Positions 12,839 through 25,200 of a stretch of 64,000 nucleotides of DNA are shown one piece after another. The stretch comes from Cornus controversa (taxonomy: Eukaryota > Streptophyta > Magnoliopsida > Cornales > Cornaceae), in contig CM048852.1 of assembly GCA_026545225.1 (NCBI GenBank), positions 54,567,146 through 54,631,145 on the forward strand, in the 5' to 3' direction. The notes below the pieces were generated by a model. The model was not told where the DNA came from, searched no databases, and saw only the letters and a list, made by a program, of their open reading frames with translations. Position numbers and translations under genes: made by a program. The number at the start of each line of letters is the position of its first letter. Position 1 is the first letter of the stretch.

Positions 12839-15023
12839 TGCTCAGATGTGATTGTTCACTAGGAGTTTTAGATGATAACAGGAAAATGATTGTAGATTCC
12901 TGGCCAGTACTAGTCTATATCCAAGTTGGAATGGTCATGAAAGCAAACAAAGAATATTTGTGAGGAATAGAGATATCCAAGTTGGAGTCATGAAAAAAAT
13001 TATTTCTATTCTTGCCAAAGTTAGGGCTGGGTTGTGGAAGGTGAAGTGGTGGGTACTCTAGTTTGGAAGTCTTGTGGCTACTTTATTAAGTGTTTTTGGT
13101 TTTTAGTTGGCCTTCAACACAGTCACTGTAGTTCCCCAATTTTTTTTTTTCTCCTGCAATTTCTTTGTGAGGGAGGAAACAATGGTTTAGAAAAATAATT
13201 CTTGTGGGGTCCTAATCAGTCTGTCTTGTAGGGTGATGGCGCTTATATGCAAACTGAATTCACTGATTGAAATGTACATAGGAGGGCTCCAGGAAATTAA
13301 AAGAGGCAACAAAATTGCTTTTATGTGCACCAAATTGTTCAAATCTTACCTGTACATGGACATGTATAATTTGTTTTCACCCTCGTATATATTTGTACTT
13401 TTTTTTATCATTTTGTGAATTATTTACATGGCCTAACTCTTAACACAGCCTATAATAGAAAGCTAAACACCTTGATCTTTGATCTACATTCAGTCTTTAG
13501 CTTAGAGCCAAACTAGCTTAATTGAAAGAATATATATATATATATATATATATTGTTAAAGTGAGATTGTCCATACACACTCATTGTACTATAGGGCCCT
13601 GCTGGAGAGACAGCTTCTAATTACAACCACACATCTTGTAGGAAATTAAGAACATGCCCAAGAAGATTAAATTGTAGTATATTTGCACAAAGCACAATTT
13701 CAAGATTAAATTTAATTAGTTAAAACTTCTTTGATCTCCAACTTCCTCTTCCCTAATGCTTCTACAAAGGAAAATGAAAGAAAAGAAAAGAAAATTAGAA
13801 GACTATATCTTAAGATATGCCTCAATTTGATGTCAAATTCCAACTTCACCGACAACATATTGGTTTGTTAGTCTGACTGATGTGAGCAAGCTGATAAGTT
13901 CTTGCATTCGCATGAGGATAAAAATGTATATGTAGTGACAAATAATTTACTTGACACACTTTTGAGCATGTTTATATGTCAAATGTTATGTTACATGCGA
14001 CTGTTCTTAATTTCTCTGATATGACAAAAGAATTGACTCTCATTTGAGGAACATCAATGTTTCTTTCTAGGTATAATAAAGAGCTAATAAGACAAAAATT
14101 TGACTAATGTGAAAACATATATCACCATTAGTATGTGTCTATGTGATGCACAAAATGCAAAACTGTGACTTGATCATTTTGATGGATGGAGAAAAGTCGT
14201 GATTAATCACCATTAATGATCATCTGATTCTGCAGCTTGGGTTTCATAAACTTTTGATCAAACCTCTAATTATTAAGTCATGGAAGACACAGAATTTTAT
14301 TAACTAACAGAACAACTAAATCTTAAATTTTCTCTGTAAGTCTTGTATTGGAAATGGAAATATTTATGCAATTAAGAAACTTCATGAGCTATATATAAGA
14401 TCTTGTATATGTATATTCATTCATATGCTGAAGTTGGGGCAATTTTTATTTTCTTCCGTGACAAGATCGAGGAGGTCCTTTTCTGGGACGTAAGAAAAGG
14501 AAATTTGTGGTCCCATCCTTCATCAATTGCATAAATAACAAACATTGATACATTATAACATGACCTTAATATGTCCAACTCAACTCTGCTTATGTGTTTG
14601 CTGTGTTTGTCACAACTGCTAGTCCTATACCTTGAAGTTCAATAATTAGAAGCTAGCACAAAATAACATTAATTTGTAATTAATGGAACTCTTAATAAAA
14701 TTTTGCATTCCTGATTTCTCTCTCTTCTTTTTTTTTTTTTTTTTCTTTTTTCCTTTCCTTAAGAAGTTCTTGAATCAATTGATTTTATTATTATTATTAT
14801 TAAGGAAATCTGACACAATATATAAGAAATTTGATAAAGTCTGCTTCATTCAGTCCTCATGAAAACTTTCAAGAATTCTGAGGAGAGAAAAAGACTAAAT
14901 TCTAAAATTGGGTCCTTTTTCAATTCTGTTTCTAGAGACAGTTTTCATAAAACAATCCACAAGATGAATTTTTAACTTATTTTCTGTTTTTTGAAAAATA
15001 ATTAGTGTTGGACCACCCAATTA
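12839..15023. other. Upstream region of the zinc-finger gene and intergenic DNA
   Basis: No second gene is visible. The first few hundred bases to the right of 12,838 should hold the promoter and leader of the minus-strand zinc-finger gene, but I cannot fix a TATA box with confidence. A (TA)n tract lies near 13,531-13,552 and a long T tract near 14,729-14,744. Confidence 0.5.
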
Positions 15024-15322
15024 GCAAGGATCGGCATTGTTGTACCCCAACAATCCCTCCCCCACACGTGATGGGATTCCTGTGCAAGAATCGGCATTGT
15101 TGTACCCCAACAATCCCTCCCCCACGCGTGATGGGATTCCTTGGACTTGAACCCATGACTTTTAGCTTTAATACCAATTGAAAAGCTTGGATCGGACTAT
15201 GTCATCTCATCTGAAAATCAATTGGTGTCCAGTGAGAGAAACATAAGCCTTTTATGACATTCGACATCCAAGGGCCCTCTCGGGTCCACCCGTGCAAGGA
15301 TTGATATTGTTTTACCCCAACA
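15024..15322 (-). mobile_element. TRIM-like retroelement remnant
   Basis: Read on the minus strand, a 144-bp LTR-like unit (15,322 down to 15,179) starts TGTTGGGGTA and ends TTTTCA. It is followed at once by ATTGGTATTAAAGC (about 15,165-15,178), close to the initiator-Met tRNA primer-binding site TGGTATCAGAGC. After about 50 bp comes a purine tract GTGGGGGAGGGAT, then TGTTGGGGTACAACAATG, the start of a second LTR that is truncated. That order (LTR, PBS, short interior, polypurine tract, LTR) is the layout of terminal-repeat retrotransposons in miniature. The tract/LTR junction is duplicated as an exact-period 60-bp tandem repeat (15,024-15,083 and 15,084-15,143). No coding capacity. Confidence 0.6.
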
Positions 15323-16796
15323 TCAGTTTAAAAGAGGTATGTTTTTAGAGGACGGTCTTTTATAGTTCTCTAAAAATAATTTTTTGTTTTTTCAATTCTT
15401 GAGAACTGTTTTCTGAATAACAAACCAAGCAAGTTCTTAATTTTTGACGACTGATTCGTACTCTTTTTGGAATAAAACTAATCATCAGGTCAAAACTCAT
15501 CAATTTTGGGTGGATACGTAGAATCTAGTAACACATGTTTTCATGTGCATGGCCAAATGCATCTCGACTCATACTTGGCAGAAAATGGTTTCCCTGTAGA
15601 GACATGTTGAAACATAAGACAAAATCATCAAAGAAGTTTAAACAAATACGAAATATTAGAATCTTCAAATACGTATCGAACTGTGGCCATTGTGATGTAT
15701 TTATACGACCTAGCTGGAAGATAATATAAAACAGGAAGGGAGACTTTCATGCAGACCAGATTAGAGGAGACAAGTCTTGCATATTAATCAAATATAGGTC
15801 AACTAAACTTAATTTAACACCCCATTAATTTGGAAAAATATTTTTTATAAAAAAACATTGAACCCTTCACAGCTGGATTACCTTAAACAGTAAAAGCTCT
15901 TCTTAATTTCCAAAGATTCAAAAAATCATGTGTTAAATTTGCTTGAATTTCTAGAAGGAAAAAAATTAAAAATTCACTCAAAAGAAATCAAGTCATCCTT
16001 CCAACCGCAAAGTTGGCAAACTATATATATCATGATGTCCGAATTTATATTCAATGAGTCACTTGTGCGAATTATATGTGCAATCATATTCAAATCATAC
16101 ATATCATTTAAACAAGGTGTTCTTGAGCCTTATAAGAATCGAAGTCAGACCCTGAGCCACCCCCAACGGATTCATAACGTGGATGAAATTATGATTGAAT
16201 ACTAATTCACTTCTATAATATATTCCAATTGATTGACTAAACACTTCAACAGCCAATTTTTTGGCACAATATGATTTGATATTAAAGATAAAAAAATGTT
16301 TTAAGTTTAGATTCGCGTCAATAGAGAAGGTACAAAACCAAACAGTCAGGTAGTGAATGTCCCGTTGGCATGATGACCAAGAAGCAGCATCTATCAATTA
16401 GTTTATTAGGAGATTGCAGTTTATGCATAAACGCTGATTGTTGAAAGTTTAAACTTTAAATTCTTTACCCAAATTTTTGCTTCAATTCACGTGTTTGAAA
16501 TAACTTTGAATCTTTGCCTTTGAGGATGTCATATTTTAGCAATAAGTTTCACTTATCATATAGCCGTTCCATGTAAAAATCAAGGTCCTATATGAAAAAT
16601 GTCGTGGAATTAGAATCTTTAATATAATTTATTTTATTTTTGAAGCATTTAATCGACGCCTAAAAATTGAAAGAAATTTAATTTAAATTTTGAACTAAAT
16701 TTTTATTAATTTTAGTTTGAGTCAATTCGGTCCTCCTAAAAATAACACAAGGTTATTATTGGTCAAAATATTCTTGAGAATGATCAAAAGATATTT
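15323..16796. other. Intergenic DNA, no gene seen
   Basis: AT-rich sequence without a supported gene. The open frames at 15,930-16,205 (+) and 16,104-16,397 (-) overlap each other, match no family I know, and look like chance. Confidence 0.5.
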
Positions 16797-17434
16797 ATAT
16801 TAGAAGTGCAACTCGGACGGGTTTGAGGTACAGTTCAGGTTGAACATGAGATATGAAATGTTCAACTTTAACCCGACTTTTAACCCAAGCTAACCAACTT
16901 TATCCCAATCCATCCTTAAATTTTTTAGTTCGGATTAAATTCGAGCTTACAACTTGAGATGAGATTTTGGGTTAGAATTCGGATTACCATTATGAGCATC
17001 ATTTACGACATTAACTTGATGAAACTTATAGATTGCTTTTTCATTCTTGCACGTGTTTGGAATGCACATTATCTACCACTAGACATAATTATTGTAAAAG
17101 ATAAAAGGAACAACCATAAGTAATTCACAATTAAAAAAATTAAAGATATTAGCCAATACATTCAATGACATAATAACTAATAGATTACTGACTAAACTGA
17201 CCTAACCATAATTTGAAATAATTAGGGTATATTTAAAATAAAAATATATAAAAATAAAATAAAATTAGAATTCAGATTCAAGTTGGGCTCGAGTTTAACC
17301 CTAATTGAATTCAGGTTGAGATTTTTCAATCCAGGTCCAACCGTAATTGTAAAAACGGCTGTTCGGGCTCGTAAAAAATCAAACTGGGTTCAAATTGGGT
17401 TCGAATTAACGGACCCAAGTTATACCCCTAATCC
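16797..17434. mobile_element. Possible hAT-like miniature element
   Basis: The left end TTAGAAGTGCAACTCGG and the right end, read inward on the minus strand as TTAGGGGTATAACTTGGG, form an imperfect inverted repeat. The interior contains repeated GGGTTCG/CGAACCC-type words as in other elements of this class. No exact TSD was found, so the ends are approximate. Confidence 0.35.
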
Positions 17435-18693
17435 ATATATATATATATACAAACACACACACCGACGTACACATCAATATATTGGTAAGATAAGAAAAAT
17501 ATTATCCTATTGTTTCACTTGAATTGAAAAAGGAATTACTCAAATAGATGTGCACAGACGCTTTCAGAGAGTTTCTTAGCTACTACGGATGGGCATGGGA
17601 CACGAAAGAAATGACATATACAGACCTTCCACCCTTAGTATTATACATAAATAATTTATGGGCTAAGATATCTCTTATGTTAAAATATACCAGTAAATTT
17701 GTCCTATAGGAGAGATTCTACTTAACACGCATGTCTTCATTCTCAACTTGTTTGAAATAATAAAAGGATAAGACCCTCCTTTACTTCTTGTTTCTTCTTT
17801 ATAGTACACATGCAAATATATATTTATATACACATTATATATATATATATATATATATGCAGAGAGAGAGGACATCATTATTGATAATGAAGTATTGATA
17901 ATGAAGTACTGATAATGAAGCTTTAAAAATGTGTAAACATGGGGACACACAAGGAAAATTGGTTGTGACATGACACTGGGTGATTATGAAATAATAGAGA
18001 GTGACACCCATCTCAAAACTGCAGATATTATCTTTTGTATCTGCTCTCGAAAATTTTGAATAGTTTTGATATTATTATCCATATTGAAGCTATGATTTGA
18101 TTTCATACGAGTACGTTCTTAATATTCTTTGGTTTTTTGTCAAATCAATTTCTAGGCTTTCTTGCCTTTTGATAAATAAATAAATAAAATCTAGGCTTTG
18201 ATTTATGAAACAGTGTATCGTTAATTCTAGCTATCTAGTTCAAGGATAGTTATCTCGATAATTGTCATGTACTTTTTTTAATATACACCAATTAAAAAAA
18301 TAATGGATCTAGTATTGGTAAGGTCGTTAGCATCTAGATTTTCAAATAAATTAGGACAAATTTAGGTGAAACAGATCACTTTCCTTATCTATATCTAATC
18401 AATGCCTCATGTATATGCATGCATCATCTTGAATGATCAAGATTGCTGCAATTAGATGTCAACAGTAAAGTTTTCCCTTCACAACACACATAATATAATA
18501 TATGTGTGCGCACATGGTGACCGAACCGGCCGATACGTTGCAAACCAATTGGTTCGAGTCAAGACCAGCTAACTCTTCTCAAAACTGGCCGGTCAGTTTA
18601 ATATTTTAATTTTAAATTTTACATGACTCTTCAATTTTAGGTCTTGAAAGACAGCCTGTCTTTCATCTTTCTTTGTAAAAACTCGATGTGGAA
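17435..18693. other. Intergenic DNA, no gene seen
   Basis: Contains TA and GA microsatellites near 17,838-17,869 and a short triplicated TGATAATGAAG word near 17,881-17,922. A half-element with GACCGAACCGGCC and its complement CTGGCCGGTC lies near 18,520-18,600. No gene is supported. Confidence 0.5.
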
Positions 18694-18900
18694 TACTAGG
18701 GGTGATAACAAATTTGATCGGATGAGGCCTTAATCCTAATATGATCCGTGATTTATGGATTGATGAATACTTAATCCGATCTAATTTATGAAAAGGTTCA
18801 ATTCGATTCGATCTGATCTGTAAAATATTAGATTGGTTCAGATTGTATCTATGAATTAGACTTATTCTAAACAGTCAAATATGTTAAATTTTTAATCATA
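18694..18900. mobile_element. Truncated copy of the 19,132 hAT-like family
   Basis: The sequence from AGGGGTGATAAC onward parallels the left half of the element at 19,132-19,616: the same leader, then ATTAGAC, ATCTGATC and GATCTGT-type words and a shared CTTATTCTAAACA/CTTAATCTAAACA block. No matching right end was found before the next element, so it appears truncated. Confidence 0.45.
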
Positions 18901-19131
18901 AACCATTATCCGAGTTGATTTTTTTTTCCTGGATACATATAGAAATTGAACAAAGATGGATAAATCATACATGAAGTAAGAGGTTAACATTAAACTAGAA
19001 AACAAGTAAATATTGTTTTGTTCCAAATCTTATGTAGTTGTACTTTTTAACAAAATGTCAACTTGCTTAATAGAAATATCTTCAAGATGAACCATATGTG
19101 CAAGGCAAGTGATTGAATATGTGGGTAAGAT

Positions 19132-19616
19132 CAGGGGTGACCACCAATCGGATTGGATTAGACATCATCCTAATTCGATTTGCGGTCTATGAATTAGTGA
19201 ATATGCAATCCAATTCGATCTGCAAAAAAGACTCAATCCAATCTGATTCGATCTGTGAAATAACGGATTGGATCGGATCGGATCAGATTAGACTTAATCT
19301 AAACAACCCAATATAATTATTTTTTAACTAGGGCCCAATAACAATTTTTTAGCCTAAAAGATATAAGATATTATAATATTATTATTAAAAGTTATAAGAT
19401 ATTATTACATGTATATAATAAATATTATAAATTTTAACGGATTGCCACGAATCGGATTCATGGATCAGATCGAATTTCTGACTCCCTAATCCGTAATCTA
19501 ATCTGTGTCTTACGAATTCTTAATTTTTAAATCCACAATCGATCCGTTAGTCATCCAATTCGATCCGATACGCACGGATAGGATTCACAGATTGACGGAT
19601 TTTTTGTGCACCCTTA
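19132..19616. mobile_element. hAT-like miniature element (485 bp)
   Basis: An exact 8-bp TSD GGTAAGAT flanks it (19,124-19,131 and 19,617-19,624). The left end is CAGGGGTGACCACC and the right end, read inward on the minus strand, TAAGGGTGCACAAAAAATC. The right end shares AAGGGTGCACAAA with the element at 4,101-4,526, so both belong to one family or to closely related ones. The interior is rich in GGATCGGATC-type words and has no transposase. Confidence 0.75.
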
Positions 19617-20699
19617 GGTAAGATGTGGGTGAATTGTGTTGGGTTTGCGAAGAGTCAGTGGAGGTATCCGTTATGCTGAAATTTTTATTTTTTTGTATTA
19701 TATGCCTATTATTTTATAAAAATTATAAAAATATCTCATTAAAATTACACTTATTTCTGTTGAAATTACGAAAAAATATCACTATATATAACTTTGCCCC
19801 TACATATTCTAATGACTAATATGTTCTGCTATGAGGAATGACTGCCACTAGACTGGATTGTAGGAATTAGTGAAGATCAAGTTGAGTAAACTGAAGGAGA
19901 GTGTAAGCTAGTGTTAGATGGGAGAGAGAGAAAGCAATAGTGATTAGGAAAAAGAGGGGGCACCAGAATGATCCGAATGTCAACATGTCATGGGGTATTT
20001 ATAGACCTCAGGCGTGGAGCTTTTGACAACTGTCATCCTACGTGGTAGTCTACCACGTGTCCCTTCCTTCAGCACCCTTGGTTGTAACCATGAGCCCAAA
20101 TCTTTGTGTCCTTCACAGGTTTAGTCAAGCCCGCGAGGAATGCTATGATAGTGCTCGTGTAGAGTCACCTTACCATAGCTTCCTATTTTATGTTGATAAC
20201 TCAATGAGCCTTCCTCTTAATCCTCCATTTCACACTCAACCCACCTTCCTGCTTAGGATCATAACATTATATGTTTCATTATGACATCATGCATGATCGC
20301 CCAGACCATATCACAGTATGTCTCTATGCCTAAAATGGTCTGTGGGACTCCAAAGCCTCATACTAATTCCAACTCTTCAATTTTTAGAAGTAACGTCGCG
20401 ACAAGTTACTTTCTATATTTAAAAGGAGAATCAGTAATCCTCTATATATTCCCTACTACAAGAGTTATCACTCGGGATTATAGGCTCAAAGTCATACAAC
20501 GGCCCATTCATTCATAACTCCTTGTAGCCCTTGAGTATACCATAGTATCAACATTAAAAGTGTTCACTTGAACATACCCGCTTAAGGAGTTTGCCCAAAA
20601 AACATCATCCAACTGTTAACTATAGCATACCTATGAGAGAAGATTGCCCCAAATCCCTTTGCTCTCCGTATACTCGTATGTTTAAGAATTTTAACACGC

Positions 20700-20885
20700 G
20701 CAGATAGGAACCTTTACACAGGTAGATCATACCAGCGTACAGGTTATCCACGCGAGTAGATCTTTCTCACGTGGATAACCTGTACGCGGGTAAGGCCTTC
20801 TCGCGTATGGGTTTCCCACGTGAGTAGGACTTCCCTGCGCACAGTTTTTCTTTCGCGGGTTAAGACCTTCCTATATATAGGTAGT
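20700..20885. repeat. CpG-rich minisatellite, 34-bp units of 17-bp halves
   Basis: Starts of the unit word (TACACAGGTAG, CACGCGAGTAG, TACGCGGGTAAGG, CACGTGAGTAGG) fall at 20,715, 20,749, 20,783 and 20,817, exactly 34 bp apart. A fifth, TTCGCGGGTTAAG, is at 20,852. Between them sit related half-units such as GCGTACAGGTTATCC, giving a 17-bp sub-period. Units have diverged, mostly at CpG/TpG/CpA positions. Confidence 0.7.
20735..20787. repeat. Perfect 18-bp inverted repeat (hairpin)
   Basis: The left arm GCGTACAGGTTATCCACG at 20,735-20,752 is exactly complementary to the right arm at 20,770-20,787, with a 17-nt loop. It lies inside the minisatellite and is made from two neighbouring half-units in opposite sense. 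Confidence 0.85.
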
Positions 20886-20946
20886 TTTTGCAAATGAGCC
20901 TTTCTGTGCCACCAGGCTTTTTATGTATTGGTGATCCCCGCCGACA

Positions 20947-21865
20947 CCCTTTTGACCTTTTTCTAACCTATCCATCTTTACACACACACACACATTTCAT
21001 TTATGTTAATGTTACTCCAAAATTAATATTTATCCTTATAATTTCCAAAAGAAAATAATTGTTTAATACTTTTGAATGTTATAAACTTTGGACCACAAAT
21101 GATATATGTTACATAAGGTATATGACATGGTTAATGATTTTATTATACTTTTAACTTGTATTATATTTTTTTATTTTTTCTTTTCACATGTTATATATTG
21201 TACGAATTTTCATTAAAGTATAATTATTAAGCATTTTTAATAATGTTAATAATTTAGAATTCATGAATTGGTCATTACTTATGTTATATGTTGATAAAAT
21301 TGTATATTTCTTTCATTTATTTTTATTTTCTGTGATTTGATTATCACATATTATATATGATATCATTTTTTATTTATTTCATGCTTAAATATATTTTTAT
21401 TTATTAATTTAGTAAAAATATAATTACTAAATATTTTTAATAATTACAACGGTTTAGAATTCATGAATAAATCATTGCTTGTGTTAAATGTTCTTCAAAA
21501 ATTTAATAAAGATTATTAAAATTCACTAAAAACATTTTTATAGAATTATGTTGTAAAAAGTTACACATCGGTGCATTTTGGAGCTTTTGTGCTAAATTAA
21601 AAAAAAAGTTCACCACTGCAGTAACCCATTGTTATATTTCACTGATACAGACCTGATTCTGTTACTGCAACGCTGCGTCTGCCACCCTTGATATATACTA
21701 TATATATCATACATAAATATCAACTTCCACTATGCCAAGCTAGTAAGTCCAACCCAAGCCCAATCAAGCATGTTTTTCTAAGCTCGAATTGATTAGGCTA
21801 TGGTCCTGTTGGTTTGGGTAAACTTGATTTAAGATAAGTACGGTTTGAGTTACTAATAATAAGAA
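20947..21865. other. Very AT-rich intergenic DNA with a diverged direct repeat
   Basis: No gene. A block containing TTTAGAATTCATGAAT recurs exactly 200 bp apart (near 21,253 and 21,453), with related sequence on both sides, suggesting an old tandem duplication. Confidence 0.5.
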
Positions 21866-22276
21866 GGGTAAATTACTTTGACATCACCTGAAATTTGGCG
21901 TAATTATTCTCAAATTAAAGTTTTTGCAAAGTTACTCTAACACTCTTGTTAGACTAACGATCCATCAAACAAAATCACATCTAATATACAATTACAAAAG
22001 TATCATCAAGTCATAATATTTTTGTGCAAAAATAATCTCAATTTCTAATCTTTTGACTGAGATTAACATTGTTTATATACATATTTTTACCATCAATGTC
22101 ACACCAACACTACCGGCACTGAGGGTAGTTTTGGTATTTTAATTTTTTATACTTTGACTTTAACGAAATTGATTGTCAATTAACAGTATGGGTACCCAAT
22201 GTAACCACTATATATTTTTTAAAAAAATTTAAGAGTAATTAGACAAAACTTCAGAATAGGTCAGAGTAATTTATCC
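21866..22276. mobile_element. Probable Mutator-like MITE
   Basis: The left end GGGTAAATTACTTTGACATC and the right end, read inward on the minus strand as AGGATAAATTACTCTGACC, are long imperfect inverted repeats that also share a downstream GAAATTTGG/GAAGTTTTG block. The flanks are both TAATAATAA-like, but this is low-complexity, so a 9-bp TSD cannot be claimed firmly. No coding frame. Confidence 0.5.
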
Positions 22277-25200
22277 TAATAATAATAATTAATAAAAAAA
22301 AAATAGGTCAGGTGAAGCTCAAGTTTACCAGCCTTGCTGTCCCGGCCTAACCCAAATTGAGATCAATTTGAAAATTTTCAAATCCAAGTTCAGTCTGAAT
22401 ATTTTATTTTTCAGGTGATTTGAGACTCACCAAATTAAGCTTCAAATAGTATAAGAAGCTTTTTTTTTTTTTTTCTTCATATGTTTCTTCTCGACGATAT
22501 TCAATTTATTGTCCTACCCCGAGTAATACATATACTAACATATATTGTTTTGTTATCTTATCATTTATATGAACTTGTTTTTAATGGTAATGTATCCAAC
22601 AAAAAATCATTTACAAGAATAGTTCACAAATAAGATATAGCACAATCCCGTTATTTGTTTGTATCTTTGTTTGTTTGTTTTTTTTAATTTATTAAGGTAA
22701 AAAGCACTATGCAAGTGGAACTCAAAACTAGTTATTTCTTCTTTAGAGACGAGAGTTTATACCATTTGAACTCACGTTCCGATAATAAATATTGATAAAT
22801 TATTTCTGCCAACATTGAAGGTAATATTTGGCTTTTCATTGATTTATTTGGGTTCCCAGCCTCCCACTTTGGCAGTGTATGAATTGAACAATTTAGTATG
22901 TGTGTATATATATATATATATTGCCTGAGTATATGTTTCTCATCGGCCACTTCGCTTTCAACAGAAGCTTCCATGGAGTCAAGATATGACTAAACAAAGA
23001 TTTCATGGTTTATATTTAAAAAATTCCTTTTGCTTCTTAGCCAAATGTGTTTAATATGACTTCGATTCAACCATTTGACTGGCATTGAAATTTCAGCAAA
23101 ATTAGATCTAGTCCAAATACAAGACCATTCATTCATAAAGAAGACAAGGAATAGCTTAGAACAATTTGGTTAGACATCCATTTCAATGTTTTAAATTACA
23201 TTTATATATACATATACAGTATTATATATATATACACCCACACACATATACACATAACATCATGGGAGAGAGATGAACCTCTTTACTTGTGCAGGTTGAT
23301 TTAATTGAAAATTTGAAATTGATTGATAGATTAAATAAATAAAGAATTCACGTAAAATAACCAATACGGGAAGGAAGGGAAATTGCACATCCTGATTCCT
23401 TGTCCTGATTCCTTGTTTCATGGGTTGTTGCAGGTGTCAGCTTCTAAGTACTGTAGTACGTGGTAATTAATTGACATATCTTCAGACTTCATCTGTGTGT
23501 TCACACTAGGTTTACAACTTCAATAGCAACCTTTATCGTCCACCATTGGGTCCATTATCTTTTATATATATATTTGCACTAGTGTTAATCAATAATGTGC
23601 ATCTATATGATTTTTAGCCTCTTGTGATCACCTTGAACTTCAATTAATAATAGAATTCACTTTAATAAGCAGCCCCAATATATCCGATTGACTTTTAACG
23701 GTGGGAAAACTCAAAAATGGCCTATGATGAGAATTGTGAATCCTGATAATACCATACACTTTAATTCAATTTTGAAGATTCATTTTGTTATTAGGAGTAT
23801 TTTTTTATTTTTGCACTTGTTATGTAGTTTTAGGAGGTGCTTATATATTTATTATGAATTCTTTATAATTGTGCGTTGTTTTTCTTATCATAGTTAAAAC
23901 TTTGCAACGCCTAGAACGTGGTTCTAATTTTTGAATGAATTTCATAAATGTAAATTTTTGCTTGTGTGCTTAATCTATTTTTATGTTAATTTTCACAACA
24001 ACTTAAACCTAGTTTTTGTGTCAAATCAAGGACTTTACTTGATCGGATAATACTTATAAATTTATAATGGATCAGGTGTTTACCATCCAAAGACTAAAAA
24101 ATTTAAACATTTAGACCTATAAAGTACCCAAGACCTAACATTAGTCTTGGAATAAGAGATTCATCCACTCATATTAAGACCGTAAAATAAGTAAAATTTT
24201 AAGTAAAATAGGATTTATAATAGATGAACCAAAATAAATGGGACACATTATTGAGTGGCACTGCAAAATCATAAAACAAGTATGGATTTTACTTTCGGCA
24301 TTAATTATTTGTACAAAGCAATTTGTCTATAATATTAAATCCGCATAAATTAATATCTTAAATGATAGAATATCTTTCCAGTCTAAATTGTCAAATGATC
24401 AAACTATATTTTATAAACTCCCCCTAACTCACACACAAATTTTCTGCCACTTTTAAAGGAAAAATATATCGATTAATCTAATTCTAATTATTTCGAACAT
24501 TCCTAATCACATGTATGTCGTCTACTTACAGGAAGTAGGATAACATTTATAAAGTTACAATATAGTGTATCGCCACAGCAATATTTCTAAATTATTTCCT
24601 TCTCTGGCAACTAAAATTGGTAGAACCTCATACATAATCTTCATGGAAGGTAATGTGCATATATATTATTATAGTTTTCTTTTCATATTTGAAAATTAGA
24701 TGGAAGTTGCTACGTAGAGTACCAAATAAGTGATGGAAAATGTGTAATCTGATTATACTATACATATTTTTTTGAATATATACCGTCTGAATTCTCTATA
24801 ATTATGTGTCGTTTTCTCATTATAGTAAAAATCATTACAAAACCAAGTTGGTGAGTCGGTGACTTGACTTGTTGATTGAATCAATCATCGGAACCTCTCA
24901 TTTTTGAGAGAATGTCTACAATGCACTCGATATATTTACATCGGATGAATCTCATCTATATGTGTTTAATATGTATTATAAGACTCACTACACATGTATA
25001 ACACGTGTGATTCAAATTTATCCAGTATATTTATATTGGACATAACAAATATCTTCCCCTCTTCGGTTCTTTTATCGAAAAGCATTCAAGAACTTTACAA
25101 GGTGAGAGGAGAAACCTTTTGGACTCTGACTCTTGATTCTTGACAACACAATGGGAGATGGCTCTATATGGATTTATCAAACAAACTGCTATAACGGTCC

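Larger units (their letters stand above)
19830..20946 (-). mobile_element. LTR-like segment, minus strand
   Basis: This block is more CpG-rich than its surroundings and has promoter-like order on the minus strand. From the right it starts TGTCGGCGGGG (20,946 leftward), passes through the minisatellite at 20.7-20.9 kb and a G-box palindrome (20,040-20,058), and reaches a TATAAATA box (plus-strand positions 19,996-20,003) followed by a CT-rich stretch, as in the R region of plant LTRs. I found no matching partner LTR, no TSD and no left terminus, so it is either a decayed solo LTR or another CpG-rich element. The short open frames at 20,042-20,517 are not convincing genes. Confidence 0.35.

Noticed and set aside
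15161..15178. Possible tRNA gene because of GGTATTAAAGC and GGTTCAAGTCC words on the minus strand
   Set aside because: No cloverleaf or A/B box spacing. The first word fits a primer-binding site of a TRIM-like element better.
20042..20517. Two adjacent open frames of about 80 codons
   Set aside because: They lie in an LTR-like, CpG-rich segment with minus-strand promoter polarity and resemble no protein family.
20700..20885. Possible CRISPR array because of regular 34-bp spacing
   Set aside because: There are no unique spacers of even length between identical repeats, and the setting is a plant nuclear genome. It is a diverged minisatellite.
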